In this document: piece after piece, positions 53,146 through 62,783 of the stretch
Layout: each line of letters opens with the position of its first letter
Numbering within the stretch: the stretch's first letter is position 1
NCBI RefSeq assembly: GCF_003052265.1
Contig: NZ_QANS01000002.1
Coordinates: 1 to 64,000, forward strand
Length of the DNA: 64,000 nucleotides
Direction: 5' to 3'
DNA from: Stenotrophobium rhamnosiphilum
Lineage (GTDB): Bacteria > Pseudomonadota > Gammaproteobacteria > Nevskiales > Nevskiaceae
Notes under the pieces: model-generated
The model's database searches: none
Told to the model about the DNA's origin: nothing
Seen by the model: the letters and a program-made list of their open reading frames with translations, nothing else
Translations under genes and position numbers: made by a program

Positions 53146-53191
53146 AAGCTGTTCATTCTAACAATTCATATAAAAGTACAGGCGAGACTAG

Positions 53192-54442
53192 GTGTATAAA
53201 TTTCTCAAGATTCTAGGTGTGATTTTAGTAGCGCTGATTTTGCTGATCGTGTGGGCCATGCAACCTCCTGCAAAGGTCGCTGTTACCCCTACAGCCAGCA
53301 TGCCAGCAGATTTTATATGGGGCGTATCCTCTTCCGGATTCCAGAGTGAAGGCGGCAAGATCGCTTCTAACTGGGACGTGCACAAAGTTCCTGAGCACGC
53401 GTATGGCACATCTGTCGACTTTCGTCATCGCTATCGTGAAGACGTTGGACTCGCCAAACAGCTGGGCGCGAATACTTACCGTATCGGCATTAACTGGGCG
53501 CGAGTTGAGCCAGAGAAGGGAAAGTTTGATGCCAAGGAAATGGCTTATTACGACGATTTGATTCTGGCTTTGAAGGAAGCAGGCATTGCCCCTCTAATTA
53601 CACTTGATCACTTCATTTATCCGAAGTGGGTATCCGATCAAGGTGCATGGAACAATCCAGAAACCACCACCGAGTTTGTCGCCTACTCCCGCATGATTGC
53701 TGAGCGTTACAGCAAAGACGTCAATCTGTGGATCACCTTTAACGAAGCTGCGTTTTACTTAGCCAGCGAGAAAAGCTCGCGCAATCTGACCATCAAACAA
53801 ACGCTGAACGCACGAGACAATATCGTCAGTGCTCACCGTCAGGTTTATGACGTCATTCATCAGATCAACAGCAAGGCGATCGTGACTTCGAACATCGTCT
53901 GGATGGGCGATCACTTCGGCAGCACCTTCTTGCGGTGGTTCACCAACTGGCTGTTCCTCGACCATATCGAAGATAAATGCGATGTCATCGCTATCGACTA
54001 TTACGCAGCTGATTTGGGCAAGTTGCTTAAATTCGGCAAGCACTGGATGTGGCCTAGCGAACCTCCTGGCATCTATCGCGCTTTGAAGATATTGAAGAAG
54101 CAGTATCCAGATAAACCATTGCTGATTGCTGAAATCGGCATGTCGACAGAGAACGGAAAACCACGCGCGGATGGCCTTACACGCGAAGATGTTCTGCGTG
54201 ACACCGTCTACTGGACGCAGCGTGCGAAAGCAGATGGCGTCAACATCATTGGCTACATGGTTTGGTCGCTCACCGACAATTACGAGTGGGGCAGTTACAC
54301 TCCTCGCTTCGGCCTCTATACCGTGAATGTGTTGACCGACCCTACTCTCGCTCGCATTCCTACCGCTGCTGTTCCGGCATATCAGGAAATCATCCGCAAC
54401 CATGGTGTCGCCACTGGCTATCTGCCGGTGTTGCCACAATGA
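53192..54442 (+). CDS. Membrane-anchored GH1 beta-glycosidase
   Basis: GH1 enzyme of 416 residues, paralogue of the one at 544. A hydrophobic N-terminal helix (about 5-23) anchors it, with the barrel probably periplasmic. Motifs are DFIWGVSSSGFQSEGG, TFNE (Glu about 185), and SLTDNYEWGSYTPRFGLY at the end. The nucleophile region is again IAEIGMS (Glu about 314) instead of TENG. The start is GTG at 53192 after AGGCGAG. Its stop overlaps the ATG of the FHS transporter, so glycoside cleavage and sugar uptake are coupled. Confidence 0.91.
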   Translation: MYKFLKILGVILVALILLIVWAMQPPAKVAVTPTASMPADFIWGVSSSGFQSEGGKIASNWDVHKVPEHAYGTSVDFRHRYREDVGLAKQLGANTYRIGINWARVEPEKGKFDAKEMAYYDDLILALKEAGIAPLITLDHFIYPKWVSDQGAWNNPETTTEFVAYSRMIAERYSKDVNLWITFNEAAFYLASEKSSRNLTIKQTLNARDNIVSAHRQVYDVIHQINSKAIVTSNIVWMGDHFGSTFLRWFTNWLFLDHIEDKCDVIAIDYYAADLGKLLKFGKHWMWPSEPPGIYRALKILKKQYPDKPLLIAEIGMSTENGKPRADGLTREDVLRDTVYWTQRAKADGVNIIGYMVWSLTDNYEWGSYTPRFGLYTVNVLTDPTLARIPTAAVPAYQEIIRNHGVATGYLPVLPQ

Positions 54443-55716
54443 ACCTTGGCGGCGCAGGAGCTGGCGAGAATCTAGAACCTGTAAGCGCAGAAGATCAGCG
54501 CAAGCAGCAACGCATTCTGCCTCTCGTGTTTTTGATGTTTTTAACCTGGGGCTTCTGCACAGTTCTGGTTGACACACTGATCCCCAAGCTCAAAGCAGTT
54601 TTTTCCTTGAGCTATGTTGAGGTGATGTTGACGCAGTTCTGCTTCTTTCTTGCCTACTTCGTTGTCTCGCTGCCAGCAGGCTGGTTGCTAGGTCGCTTGG
54701 GCTATCTGCGTAGCATCATGGTCGGCTTGCTGATCATGGCGGTTGGTTGCATGTTGTTTACGCCAGCTGCAGCCATGGGAATTTATCCTGCATTCTTGGC
54801 TGCGTTATTCATCCTTGCTTCAGGCATTACGATCATTCAGGTTGCCGCAAATCCTCTTGCTGCAATTCTGGGTGATCCTGCACGTTCACACTCACGGCTG
54901 ACGCTAGCGCAGGGTTTCAACTCTGTCGGCACGATGCTGGCACCGCTTTTTGGTTCCGCACTCATTCTCGCCAGCGGCCTCGTCATTCCTGACTTGAGCA
55001 AGATGGATGCCGAAACCTTAAGCGCATTCCGGATACATGAAGCATCCGTGTTCCAACTGCCCTTCACGCTCATCACCGGCGTTCTGGTTGCGCTGGCATT
55101 GTTGTGTTGGTTTCTGCGTCGTGCGCCGGTGCCTGTTGCGGCGCCTGCGGTAGGCGGCTCGTACGGACGCGTGCTCAAACACCCGCGCCTGTCACTCGGC
55201 GCGATATCGATTTTTCTCTACGTGGGTGCCGAAGTTGCAATTGGCAGCGCGATGATCAATTTCATGATGTTGGAATCCAACATCGACGCGCACAAAGCTG
55301 GAAACATGGTGGCCATTTACTGGGGCTTGGCAATGGTCGGCCGTTTCATTGGCGCTCAATTATTGCGCCATATGCACGCAGCCAGCCTTTTATGCGCCTG
55401 CGCGGCAGCAGCGGCGTTGATGGCCAGTGGTTCTACCTTGCTCGGCGGCACGCAAGCCATTGCCATGATCTTGGGCATCGGCTTATTCAACTCTGTGATG
55501 TTCCCCAACATCTTCTCGCTCGCCATCGAAAATCTAGGCAAAGACGCTGCCAGCGGCTCGGGTGTTCTATGCCTTGCTATCGTCGGTGGCGCAGTTGTGC
55601 CGATGATCTTTGGTTACGTCGCGGATCAAGCTGGATTGATCTATGCCTATTACGTACCTGCCGCATGCTATGCATGGATCGCAGCGTATGGCTTTATGGT
55701 TCGCAAAGGACTTTAG
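54439..55716 (+). CDS. FHS-family sugar transporter (FucP/GluP-like MFS)
   Basis: Inner-membrane MFS symporter of 425 residues with about 12 helices. FLMFLTWGFCTVLVDTLIPKLK and AGWLLGRLGYL mark the fucose-glucose-galactose (FHS) branch, which imports free monosaccharides with protons. ATG at 54439 overlaps the GH1 stop (ATGA); longer frames to 54262 are internal to GH1. Presumably it takes up the sugar released by the GH1 enzyme. Confidence 0.9.
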   Translation: MNLGGAGAGENLEPVSAEDQRKQQRILPLVFLMFLTWGFCTVLVDTLIPKLKAVFSLSYVEVMLTQFCFFLAYFVVSLPAGWLLGRLGYLRSIMVGLLIMAVGCMLFTPAAAMGIYPAFLAALFILASGITIIQVAANPLAAILGDPARSHSRLTLAQGFNSVGTMLAPLFGSALILASGLVIPDLSKMDAETLSAFRIHEASVFQLPFTLITGVLVALALLCWFLRRAPVPVAAPAVGGSYGRVLKHPRLSLGAISIFLYVGAEVAIGSAMINFMMLESNIDAHKAGNMVAIYWGLAMVGRFIGAQLLRHMHAASLLCACAAAAALMASGSTLLGGTQAIAMILGIGLFNSVMFPNIFSLAIENLGKDAASGSGVLCLAIVGGAVVPMIFGYVADQAGLIYAYYVPAACYAWIAAYGFMVRKGL

Positions 55717-55726
55717 AGGGAAATCC

Positions 55727-55753
55727 GTAGGAGCGCCTAAACGGCGCTCCTAC
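55727..55753. repeat. REP-like hairpin between converging transporter genes
   Basis: GTAGGAGCGCC (55727-55737) and GGCGCTCCTAC (55743-55753) are perfect 11-bp inverted repeats. GTAGGAGCG palindromes are common REP elements in gammaproteobacteria. It likely also ends both converging transcripts. Confidence 0.75.
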
Positions 55754-55763
55754 AAAGGTTTCA

Positions 55764-57185
55764 CTAGTTCGCTTCCCGCTCTTTCAAATCACGCAGAATC
55801 TTCTCGTGCGACGCGCGAGTAATCGGATAAAAGCTCAGCGCCACGATGGCGATGAAGCACATGCTGCCGACGCCAATCACATAGATCCAACCCAACTGTT
55901 GAATGATATGCGGATCAACGGAGGCGACCGTTGCCTTCTCCGGGAACTTGATGAAAGACAGGATCGCGCTTGAGAGAAAGATGCCCATGCCTGAAACCAT
56001 TTTGGTGATCATCACCATGGTTGAAAACATCAGGCCTTCCATATGCTTTCCGGTTTTCAGCAGGAAGTGATCTGCAACGTCTGCGCCCATGGAGCCCGCA
56101 AGGATCAATGCTGCCAGAACGCACATCACCAACAAGATTTCCTGCACAACCAACAGGCTCACGAGTTCTGAGTTATCTGTCGGCATCATGCCCAAAAGCC
56201 CCAGAGTCACAGGCAAGGTGATTGCGATCAAAGCAATGCCATAGAGCGCGACGACTGTTTCTTTCTTGCCGAATCTCTTCGACAGATGAACAACCAGCAG
56301 CGCTAAGAACAGACCCCAAACCGCAGCACTGACAATCACGGCGATATTGGCAGCAGACAATTGCCAAAAATACGTGCGGATGTAGACGCCCAAGGTATTC
56401 GCCAGACCAGCGCCGACAGAGAAGAAAAAGGTGCACAGCAGCACGCTGGAGAAAGTGCGATCCAACAGGATCGTCTTCATACCGGCCCACAAGCCTGCAA
56501 AGGTCGCGCGCTCAGTGCCTTGATGGGCCTTCAGCGTCGGGATTCGATGATGCGTGCCCCACGATGAGATCAACACAGAAAGCAACATCACGACCGCCGC
56601 AATCGCACCGTAGATGGGATATCCAGTGGCATTGAGCTGACCCACAGGTTGATCAGCCGTGGGCACCAGAATGTAGTGCAGCGCAAACACGGGCATTGCG
56701 ATCATGCCCACCGCAAGAAAGACCGAGCGATACGTAGAAATACTGGTGCGCTCGTCATAGTTGCTGGTGAACTCAGCCATCAGCGCACTGGATGGAATCT
56801 CGTAGAACGAAATCGCGATGCGCACCGTGATCGACATCAGCAAGAGATAAACAAACTGAATCTCATGGCTGGCGCTTGGCGGTGACCACAAAAGGAAATA
56901 TGCGATAGCGAGCGGTATCGCAGAGGCATACATGAACGGATGTCTGCGGCCCCAGCGCGAGCGCAGATGATCTGAGTAGTTACCTATCAAGGGATCGGCG
57001 ACCGCATCGACCATCATTGCGATCATGATGGCAGCGCCGACCCAAGCGGCAGGCATGCCGACAACCTGGTTGTAATACAGCAGCAAGAAGGTATTGAAGC
57101 CCTGCTCCTTGATGCCGAAAGCAACCGAACCTAAACCGTAGGATAGCTTGGTCCTCGCGGGTAATTTTTCTGTTGAGATCGTCAT
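55764..57185 (-). CDS. GPH-family sugar:cation symporter
   Basis: A 473-residue MFS transporter with about 12 helices, paralogous to the one at 9753. The group motif reads SDHLRSRWGRRHPFM. The ATG at 57185 is preferred to an in-frame TTG at 57203. It is divergent from the AGE epimerase across a 244-base region containing an 18-bp dyad, so the transporter and epimerase are probably co-regulated for one sugar or glycoside. Confidence 0.9.
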   Translation of the reverse strand: MTISTEKLPARTKLSYGLGSVAFGIKEQGFNTFLLLYYNQVVGMPAAWVGAAIMIAMMVDAVADPLIGNYSDHLRSRWGRRHPFMYASAIPLAIAYFLLWSPPSASHEIQFVYLLLMSITVRIAISFYEIPSSALMAEFTSNYDERTSISTYRSVFLAVGMIAMPVFALHYILVPTADQPVGQLNATGYPIYGAIAAVVMLLSVLISSWGTHHRIPTLKAHQGTERATFAGLWAGMKTILLDRTFSSVLLCTFFFSVGAGLANTLGVYIRTYFWQLSAANIAVIVSAAVWGLFLALLVVHLSKRFGKKETVVALYGIALIAITLPVTLGLLGMMPTDNSELVSLLVVQEILLVMCVLAALILAGSMGADVADHFLLKTGKHMEGLMFSTMVMITKMVSGMGIFLSSAILSFIKFPEKATVASVDPHIIQQLGWIYVIGVGSMCFIAIVALSFYPITRASHEKILRDLKEREAN

Positions 57186-57287
57186 GGTCTCGCTTATCTC
57201 CAATATCGCCTGAGGCTGCCATGATCTGTAGTCATGTGCGTTTTTCTAATAGTCGCAAGGCATCTTAGGCTTTAGCCTCTGTCTGAT

Positions 57288-57305
57288 CTGTCAAACGCGT
57301 GACAG
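57288..57305. promoter_or_regulatory. Operator candidate CTGTCA-N6-TGACAG
   Basis: A perfect 6-bp inverted repeat with 6-base spacer (AACGCG) in the divergent promoter region between the GPH transporter and AGE epimerase. The spacing suits a dimeric repressor such as a GntR- or LacI-type protein. The regulator is not identified. Confidence 0.45.
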
Positions 57306-57429
57306 TGCATACTCTGTGAATGCTCTAGGCGTGAGTCACTGATTTGACAGCACCGAACACTGAGCTGCGACACAATGACTTTTTTGCATTCAAACGCCCC
57401 CGAAAGCCCCTCCCAATCTGGAACGTCCG

Positions 57430-58611
57430 TTGAACGAAAGGCCTGACTTCCGCTCTGCAAGTTTTCTCCTCGACCACATCAAGCACACGATGGCCTTCTA
57501 CCATCCAAACTGCATTGATGAGCGCGGCGGGTTCTATCACTACTACAAGGATGACGGTTCCAAGTACCAGCTGGACTCACGTCATCTGGTGAGCAGCACG
57601 CGATTCATCTTTAACTATTCGATGGCGTTTCAACGCTTCGGCAATCCCGAATATCAGGATGCGGTGCGCCACGGCTTGAAGTTCTTGCGCGAGAAACATC
57701 GCAACGCAGAGACCGGTGGCTATGCCTGGACCTTACAGAACGGACAGCCTGACGATGTCACTAATCACTGCTACGGTCTGGCGTTCGTGTTGCTCGCGTA
57801 CTCCAAAGCTTTTGAAGCAGGTATTCCAGAAGCAAAGGCTTACATGGAAGAAACTTGGGACTTGATGGAAAAGCGTTTCTGGGAATCCGCGTTTAGCCTC
57901 TACGCTGATGAAGCGACTGCAGACTGGATCGTCTCTCCCTACCGCGGCCAGAACGCCAACATGCACACCTGCGAAGCCATGCTGGCGGCTTTCGAAGCAA
58001 CGCATAACAAACGCTATCTGGACCGTGCAGCGCTACTCGCCGACACCATGGTCAATCGACAGGCCACAAAAGCCGATGGCCTCGTATGGGAACACTACGA
58101 TGCGTCGTGGAGTCCAGACTGGGAATACAACAAGGGCGATCGCAGCAACATCTTCAGACCTTGGGGTTATCAACCCGGCCATCAAGTTGAGTGGGCCAAG
58201 CTGTTGTTGATTCTTGATCGTCATCAGCCTGCTGCGTGGCATGTGAAACGCGCAACAGAATTGTTTAATCGCTCTGTTCCGCTTTCATGGGATGAGCAAT
58301 TCGGTGGACTGGTTTACGGCTTCGATCGCGAAGGAAAGTTCTACGACGAAGACAAATACTTCTGGGTCCAAGCTGAAGCACTCGCGACTGCCGCCTTGCT
58401 AGCAGACAAAACTGGCAAGGACGAATACTGGCAGTGGTACGACCGCTTGTGGGATTACAGCTGGAAGCATTTCGTCGATCACGAATATGGCGCTTGGTTC
58501 CGTATCCTCAAGCCCGACAACAGCAAGTACGACGACGAGAAGAGCCCAGCCGGAAAAACCGACTATCACACGATGGGCGCGTGCTATGAGGTTTTGAACG
58601 TCGTTGAATAA
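57430..58611 (+). CDS. N-acylglucosamine 2-epimerase (AGE) superfamily sugar isomerase
   Basis: An (alpha/alpha)6-barrel sugar epimerase or isomerase of 393 residues. Landmarks are GGFYHYYKDDGSK, RGQNANMHTCEAMLAAFEATHN, and QPGHQVEWAKLLL, with catalytic-type His residues in NANMH and PGHQVEW. Family members include mannose isomerase, cellobiose epimerase and N-acylglucosamine epimerase; which activity applies is not clear. The TTG start at 57430 is used because the conserved region begins within 15 residues and no ATG precedes it. It is divergent from the GPH transporter. Confidence 0.88.
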   Translation: MNERPDFRSASFLLDHIKHTMAFYHPNCIDERGGFYHYYKDDGSKYQLDSRHLVSSTRFIFNYSMAFQRFGNPEYQDAVRHGLKFLREKHRNAETGGYAWTLQNGQPDDVTNHCYGLAFVLLAYSKAFEAGIPEAKAYMEETWDLMEKRFWESAFSLYADEATADWIVSPYRGQNANMHTCEAMLAAFEATHNKRYLDRAALLADTMVNRQATKADGLVWEHYDASWSPDWEYNKGDRSNIFRPWGYQPGHQVEWAKLLLILDRHQPAAWHVKRATELFNRSVPLSWDEQFGGLVYGFDREGKFYDEDKYFWVQAEALATAALLADKTGKDEYWQWYDRLWDYSWKHFVDHEYGAWFRILKPDNSKYDDEKSPAGKTDYHTMGACYEVLNVVE

Positions 58612-58621
58612 TCGCGATACG

Positions 58622-58694
58622 TAGGGCGGGAGCATCCCGCCATTCGCGTTTGCCGGTTCATTGCTAAACCCAATGGCGCGATACTCCCGCCCTA
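58622..58694. repeat. Inverted repeat between converging genes
   Basis: Arms 58622-58644 and 58672-58694 (TAGGGCGGGAGCATCCCGCCATT type) match as inverted repeats with two mismatches in 23. The left arm can also fold on itself (GGCGGGA/TCCCGCC). It is REP-like and lies between the converging epimerase and receptor genes. Confidence 0.7.
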
Positions 58695-58701
58695 TGCGCT
58701 A

Positions 58702-61401
58702 TCAATCTACGTTTCCGAAGTTGCAACGCAAGCGCGCGCCGATTAGACGAGGCGAACCCACTGAGCGCGTTTCAAATCCGAGCAAGTTATAGGTACCGCT
58801 GGTGTAGGTCGTGTATTTCTCGCCGAGTACATTGGTGCCAAAAACGACGACGTCTAGCGACGTATTAAAAATATTGTTCCATGCGAGATTGAGGTTCAGC
58901 AGATTGAATGAATCCAGCAGTCCGAAGGGGCCAGAACTAGAGGCGGCCGAGCGTTGCTGACCAATAGCCGAATAGGTAGCGCCGAAATCTACATTGCCTA
59001 ACTTTTCGGGAACCGGCAGGCGCCATGTGAGATTCGTGACATAGGTTTGTTTGGGTGCGTACGGCAGTTCGTCACCGACGTCAGCGATGGGCACTACTGA
59101 GATTTGTGCAATTGGCCCACCTGCCGCACCCACACGGGCAGTTTGATCTTCTTGCTTCAACAACTTTGTATCGAGCAATGAGAATGAAAAGCCTAAGGTC
59201 AAACTTTCAAGTATTTGGAAGTAAGCATCGCCCTCAACTCCCCTAATGCGCGATTTACCAGCGTTAACGATCGTTGTTGTCTGCAGCGAAGTTGGCGATA
59301 CATAACCCAATTGCAGTTGCTGGTTACTGAAATCGTTGGTGAACGCCGCAAGATTGATACGCCCGGGGATCATCCAATCGAATTCCGTCTTCAGGCCGAT
59401 TTCATAGGTATCGACCTTCTCGGGCTTGAACGTATCAATGCCCGGATCAGATGCAAGGATGACACTTCCCTGGCGGTATCCACGCACATACTTCCCATAC
59501 ACCATGGTTCCATCAAATGGCTTGTAGTCAACTTCAAGCAAGCCGGTGGGAGCCTTACTGACGGCTTTCGGCGTGGTGATCTGAGTGGTTGGAGCCTGAG
59601 CAAAGCCGAAAGCCCAACCGTAGCGCGTTTTGATGCCATAACCCTCGGTACGGTCCCAGGTGTATCGTAGGCCGCCGGTGACGCTGAACTGCTCGTTGAT
59701 ATGCCAAGTCGCCTGTGAATAAACAGCACGATTGAGATAAGTAGTTTTGTAGTGCTGCACCAGCACGCCGCCCACCACGCCTTCCAGCGGGTCATAACAG
59801 TCAAACTTCTTGATAACACCATCACCCAAGAGGCTCGCCATATTGCAGGAGACTAAACCGGCTGAGTTATTGCCGGAGTAGCCATCAGGCCGACTAGTTT
59901 CGTAGTACACGCCGCCTTGCCATTGCAGTGCATCATCAAAAGACTGGCCTTGCAATTGGAGTTCGCCAACATAGCTAGCCTGACTGGTGACCGGCTCAGT
60001 GGGGTTGAGTACTGAGACGCCTGTCTTGAACTCGCGATTTGAATCGGGATCAAGCGGCAAACCGGCGAGGCTGTATGTGAATTGAGTGCCAAAAATATCG
60101 GTGCCGTTTTTGGTATTGAGATGCGCGTAGGCCAGTATGTTTTTGAGCGTAATGTCTTCAGTGAGATTCCAAGTCAACGTGTTGATCAGGCGCTTCTCTT
60201 TGATCGCCGTCATGGGATCAGGAATCGTACTGACATTGTCATAAAAACCTTTCTTGCCAGCGGCCGCTTGGCGATTTAGCTGAGCCTGACAGGGTTGAGC
60301 TTGTAGAAGTCCAGAGAACAATAGAAATAATTTTACGCCGACAGTATTCGGATTGCAGGCGAACAGCTGACCACTACTCCCTGTGCTATTGGAGTTAATG
60401 TAGGAAGCAACCGTGTAATTATTGACCTCGTCTGCGATATCCCAAACGGAACTAAGTCTTACCGATGTGTAATCAACACTCGCAAGCTTGTCAGTACCAA
60501 TTTTAGTGACGTTATTGATATAACCATCGCGCTTGTTCTTGTCGATCGCGATACGAAACTTGAGTGTTTCGGACACAGGCAGACTGACTGCACCTTGCGT
60601 GCGCATACCGTTTCGCTCACTTCCTGAAACCTCGACGTAGCCCTCAAATTCGTCTTTCGGTTTATTTGGTGTCAGCAATACCGCACCACCCGTCGTGTTG
60701 CGGCCAAAGAGTGTGCCCTGTGGGCCTTTCAACACTTGAACGTTCGCGAGATCAAACAAAGAGCCTGGGCCAGCACCATCGCCAGATGGTTGCGAGCTCT
60801 GTCCGCGTGGCGCTACAACTTCAGCCATGTATGTCGCAACTGATGACGTTGTACGCAATTCTTGAGTGAAGCCGCGAATCGAAAATGTTGCGTTATCTGC
60901 GCCGAAACGCTGGTTAGTGGACATCGACGGCGTATAGGCCGCGAGATCCGAGGCGTTAGTGATGTTTGCGTTCGCAATCTGTTTGGCATCGAGAACCGTG
61001 ATCGACATCGGCACGTCTTGCAAGCTTTGCTCACGACGCTGGGCTGTTACAACAATTTCCTCCAGCATTGACTTGGCGCGTGGCTTTGCAATTGTTGTTG
61101 AGTCAGGATTTTCTTTCTCAGGGACAAAATTTACCGATGGAGATTGTGTGGGCTTCAGAGCGGCAGGAGGCGCAGCCGTATCAATAGCAGGACTACTTGC
61201 ATCAACAGAACCAAGAATTGATGCGAGTTCGTCGACCTGAGTCACAGTATCCTTATTTGTGCTTAAGGATTGATCTGAGGGAGTATCGGCTGACGGAGTT
61301 TGCGAAGCTGCGGATTGCTCAGCTGTTTGCGCAAATATTGTGGCCGTCTGAATCAAGCATCCTACCGTCGCCATTACCGCAACGAATCTGACAAGTTTCA
61401 T
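58702..61401 (-). CDS. TonB-dependent receptor
   Basis: Outer-membrane receptor of 899 residues, more distant from the two at 1844 and 22654. The signal peptide ends near residue 25 (TIFAQ). A Ser/Thr/Ala/Pro-rich extension (about 26-110) includes DELASILG, comparable to the LDELL motif of the others. The TonB box is EEIVVTA (114-120), then QDVPMSITVLDAKQI and VQVLKGPQGTLFGRNTTGG of the plug. The barrel region contains the FNVD-like end CNFGNVD. AGGGGAG precedes the ATG. It neighbours the epimerase and dehydratase, so its ligand may be a sugar- or acyl-containing compound. Confidence 0.93.
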   Translation of the reverse strand: MKLVRFVAVMATVGCLIQTATIFAQTAEQSAASQTPSADTPSDQSLSTNKDTVTQVDELASILGSVDASSPAIDTAAPPAALKPTQSPSVNFVPEKENPDSTTIAKPRAKSMLEEIVVTAQRREQSLQDVPMSITVLDAKQIANANITNASDLAAYTPSMSTNQRFGADNATFSIRGFTQELRTTSSVATYMAEVVAPRGQSSQPSGDGAGPGSLFDLANVQVLKGPQGTLFGRNTTGGAVLLTPNKPKDEFEGYVEVSGSERNGMRTQGAVSLPVSETLKFRIAIDKNKRDGYINNVTKIGTDKLASVDYTSVRLSSVWDIADEVNNYTVASYINSNSTGSSGQLFACNPNTVGVKLFLLFSGLLQAQPCQAQLNRQAAAGKKGFYDNVSTIPDPMTAIKEKRLINTLTWNLTEDITLKNILAYAHLNTKNGTDIFGTQFTYSLAGLPLDPDSNREFKTGVSVLNPTEPVTSQASYVGELQLQGQSFDDALQWQGGVYYETSRPDGYSGNNSAGLVSCNMASLLGDGVIKKFDCYDPLEGVVGGVLVQHYKTTYLNRAVYSQATWHINEQFSVTGGLRYTWDRTEGYGIKTRYGWAFGFAQAPTTQITTPKAVSKAPTGLLEVDYKPFDGTMVYGKYVRGYRQGSVILASDPGIDTFKPEKVDTYEIGLKTEFDWMIPGRINLAAFTNDFSNQQLQLGYVSPTSLQTTTIVNAGKSRIRGVEGDAYFQILESLTLGFSFSLLDTKLLKQEDQTARVGAAGGPIAQISVVPIADVGDELPYAPKQTYVTNLTWRLPVPEKLGNVDFGATYSAIGQQRSAASSSGPFGLLDSFNLLNLNLAWNNIFNTSLDVVVFGTNVLGEKYTTYTSGTYNLLGFETRSVGSPRLIGARLRCNFGNVD

Positions 61402-61580
61402 GTCGCTCCCCTAGCGCTCATTACGGAGCGCTTTTTAGTTATCACTACTCTTCGCCTCGTTTCCGATAGCCAGAGCAGTTGTTGTATTCCGCCTCTCCAA
61501 ACAGTCACTACATCTCTTTATCTTGCGTGCTCATCGCTGTCTTCCTACAGCGGATAGACGCGATGCTTCAGGCGTGATGA

Positions 61581-62747
61581 TTAGCGCTTTGGCAACTGAA
61601 TCTCGGCCTTTGCCGTGGCCATCACAGCGCCGAGTTGATTGCTCATTTTGAAATCGACCTGCACAAATGGATTTCCCTTTTCATCAATTTTTTTGTCGAT
61701 CACGGTAGCCGTCATGATCGTGATGTCGCCAGTGAATGCAGGTCCGCGATAAGCAGCGTTGGAATGCAGAACCATGCCCCACTCACCTGCCCAGCCAGAT
61801 AGGTAGTCGAGAATCCACGCGCCCATCGATGCGCCATAGCCATAGCCGCGTGGCATGCCGATGTAACGCGCCCATTGCGGGAAAAGGTGGCCGCGTGAAG
61901 GACCGATATAAGCCCCATCAGTGAGTTCAGGATTCTCAAGTTCAAGAACAGGATCCTGCTCTTTGCCCGCCATCGGGCCGGTGAACCCAAGTGCTTCAAT
62001 GTCGAGGTCGGTACGACGCACAACGCCGCACCAGATATTGAATAAATACGCGCGCCATTCTGTGGTGAAGCTGGCAATGCTATGTGGGCCGATGACGCGA
62101 GTCGGAAGCGTGTCGCCAATATTGACGTTGTCCCAATAACGCTTGCCATGCCCGAGTTCGTGCATCGACTTGATGTATTCAAACTTACGGGCTTCAAGTT
62201 CTACGATCTGGCTTTCCGTCCACTCCGGATCTTCGGTGCCTGTCAGTGCACCCGCTTCGCGGGCAATATCTGCTCGGTAGCGAATGCTGGTCGAGCGTTG
62301 CTTGGCGATGAAGTCGCCATTCTGGTTGTAGTAATTATTGTCGCCACGCTGAAAACAAGTTGGCCCACCAAACTTGGTTTCCTTAACGACATAATCAAAG
62401 GGAACGCGCTCGTCATGGATCCAGTCGCCGTCATAGATTCTAGGGCCGTAAAACCACCACTCGTCGCCACCAAAGATCAGGTGCGATTCCGGGATTTTTC
62501 CAACGCAGGCAGGCGCAGCACCGTGACCATCATCGCAAGCCACCGCAAAAGATTGCGGAGCAATAAGGCGACCGAAGCGACTTTCGTTAGCGAAACCGTC
62601 GTCGTAATGCAGGCGGTTTGGATATCGCATCGCTTGCGCCCAACGCCGGATATCCATCTTCGCAATCGGATCGCGTGGACGAGATGGGCAAATGGCTTTT
62701 CCCATATGCCGGTCGAGATCGGAGCAATCTAGAATTTTGTCAGTCAT
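61581..62747 (-). CDS. Double-hotdog acyl dehydratase (MaoC-like)
   Basis: A 388-residue protein with an N-terminal FAS1-like dehydratase half (RRWAQAMRYPNRLHYDD ... FGRLIAPQSFAVAC) and a C-terminal MaoC-like half (IASFTTEWRAYLFN ... FTGDITIMTATVIDKK). Such proteins hydrate or dehydrate acyl-CoAs, and related ones act in steroid and aromatic catabolism. The C-terminal half lacks the clear D-x-NPxH pattern seen in MFE-2, so only the N-terminal half may be active. ATG at 62747 is chosen over TTG at 62759. It lies 36 bases after the CMD-like gene. Confidence 0.85.
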   Translation of the reverse strand: MTDKILDCSDLDRHMGKAICPSRPRDPIAKMDIRRWAQAMRYPNRLHYDDGFANESRFGRLIAPQSFAVACDDGHGAAPACVGKIPESHLIFGGDEWWFYGPRIYDGDWIHDERVPFDYVVKETKFGGPTCFQRGDNNYYNQNGDFIAKQRSTSIRYRADIAREAGALTGTEDPEWTESQIVELEARKFEYIKSMHELGHGKRYWDNVNIGDTLPTRVIGPHSIASFTTEWRAYLFNIWCGVVRRTDLDIEALGFTGPMAGKEQDPVLELENPELTDGAYIGPSRGHLFPQWARYIGMPRGYGYGASMGAWILDYLSGWAGEWGMVLHSNAAYRGPAFTGDITIMTATVIDKKIDEKGNPFVQVDFKMSNQLGAVMATAKAEIQLPKR

Positions 62748-62783
62748 GAATGATCTCAATAAATATTAAAGTTGCCGGGTTGA

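Noticed and set aside
54262-54438. Longer N-terminus of the FHS transporter
   Set aside because: It lies entirely within the GH1 gene in another frame; ATG at 54439 gives the normal family start.
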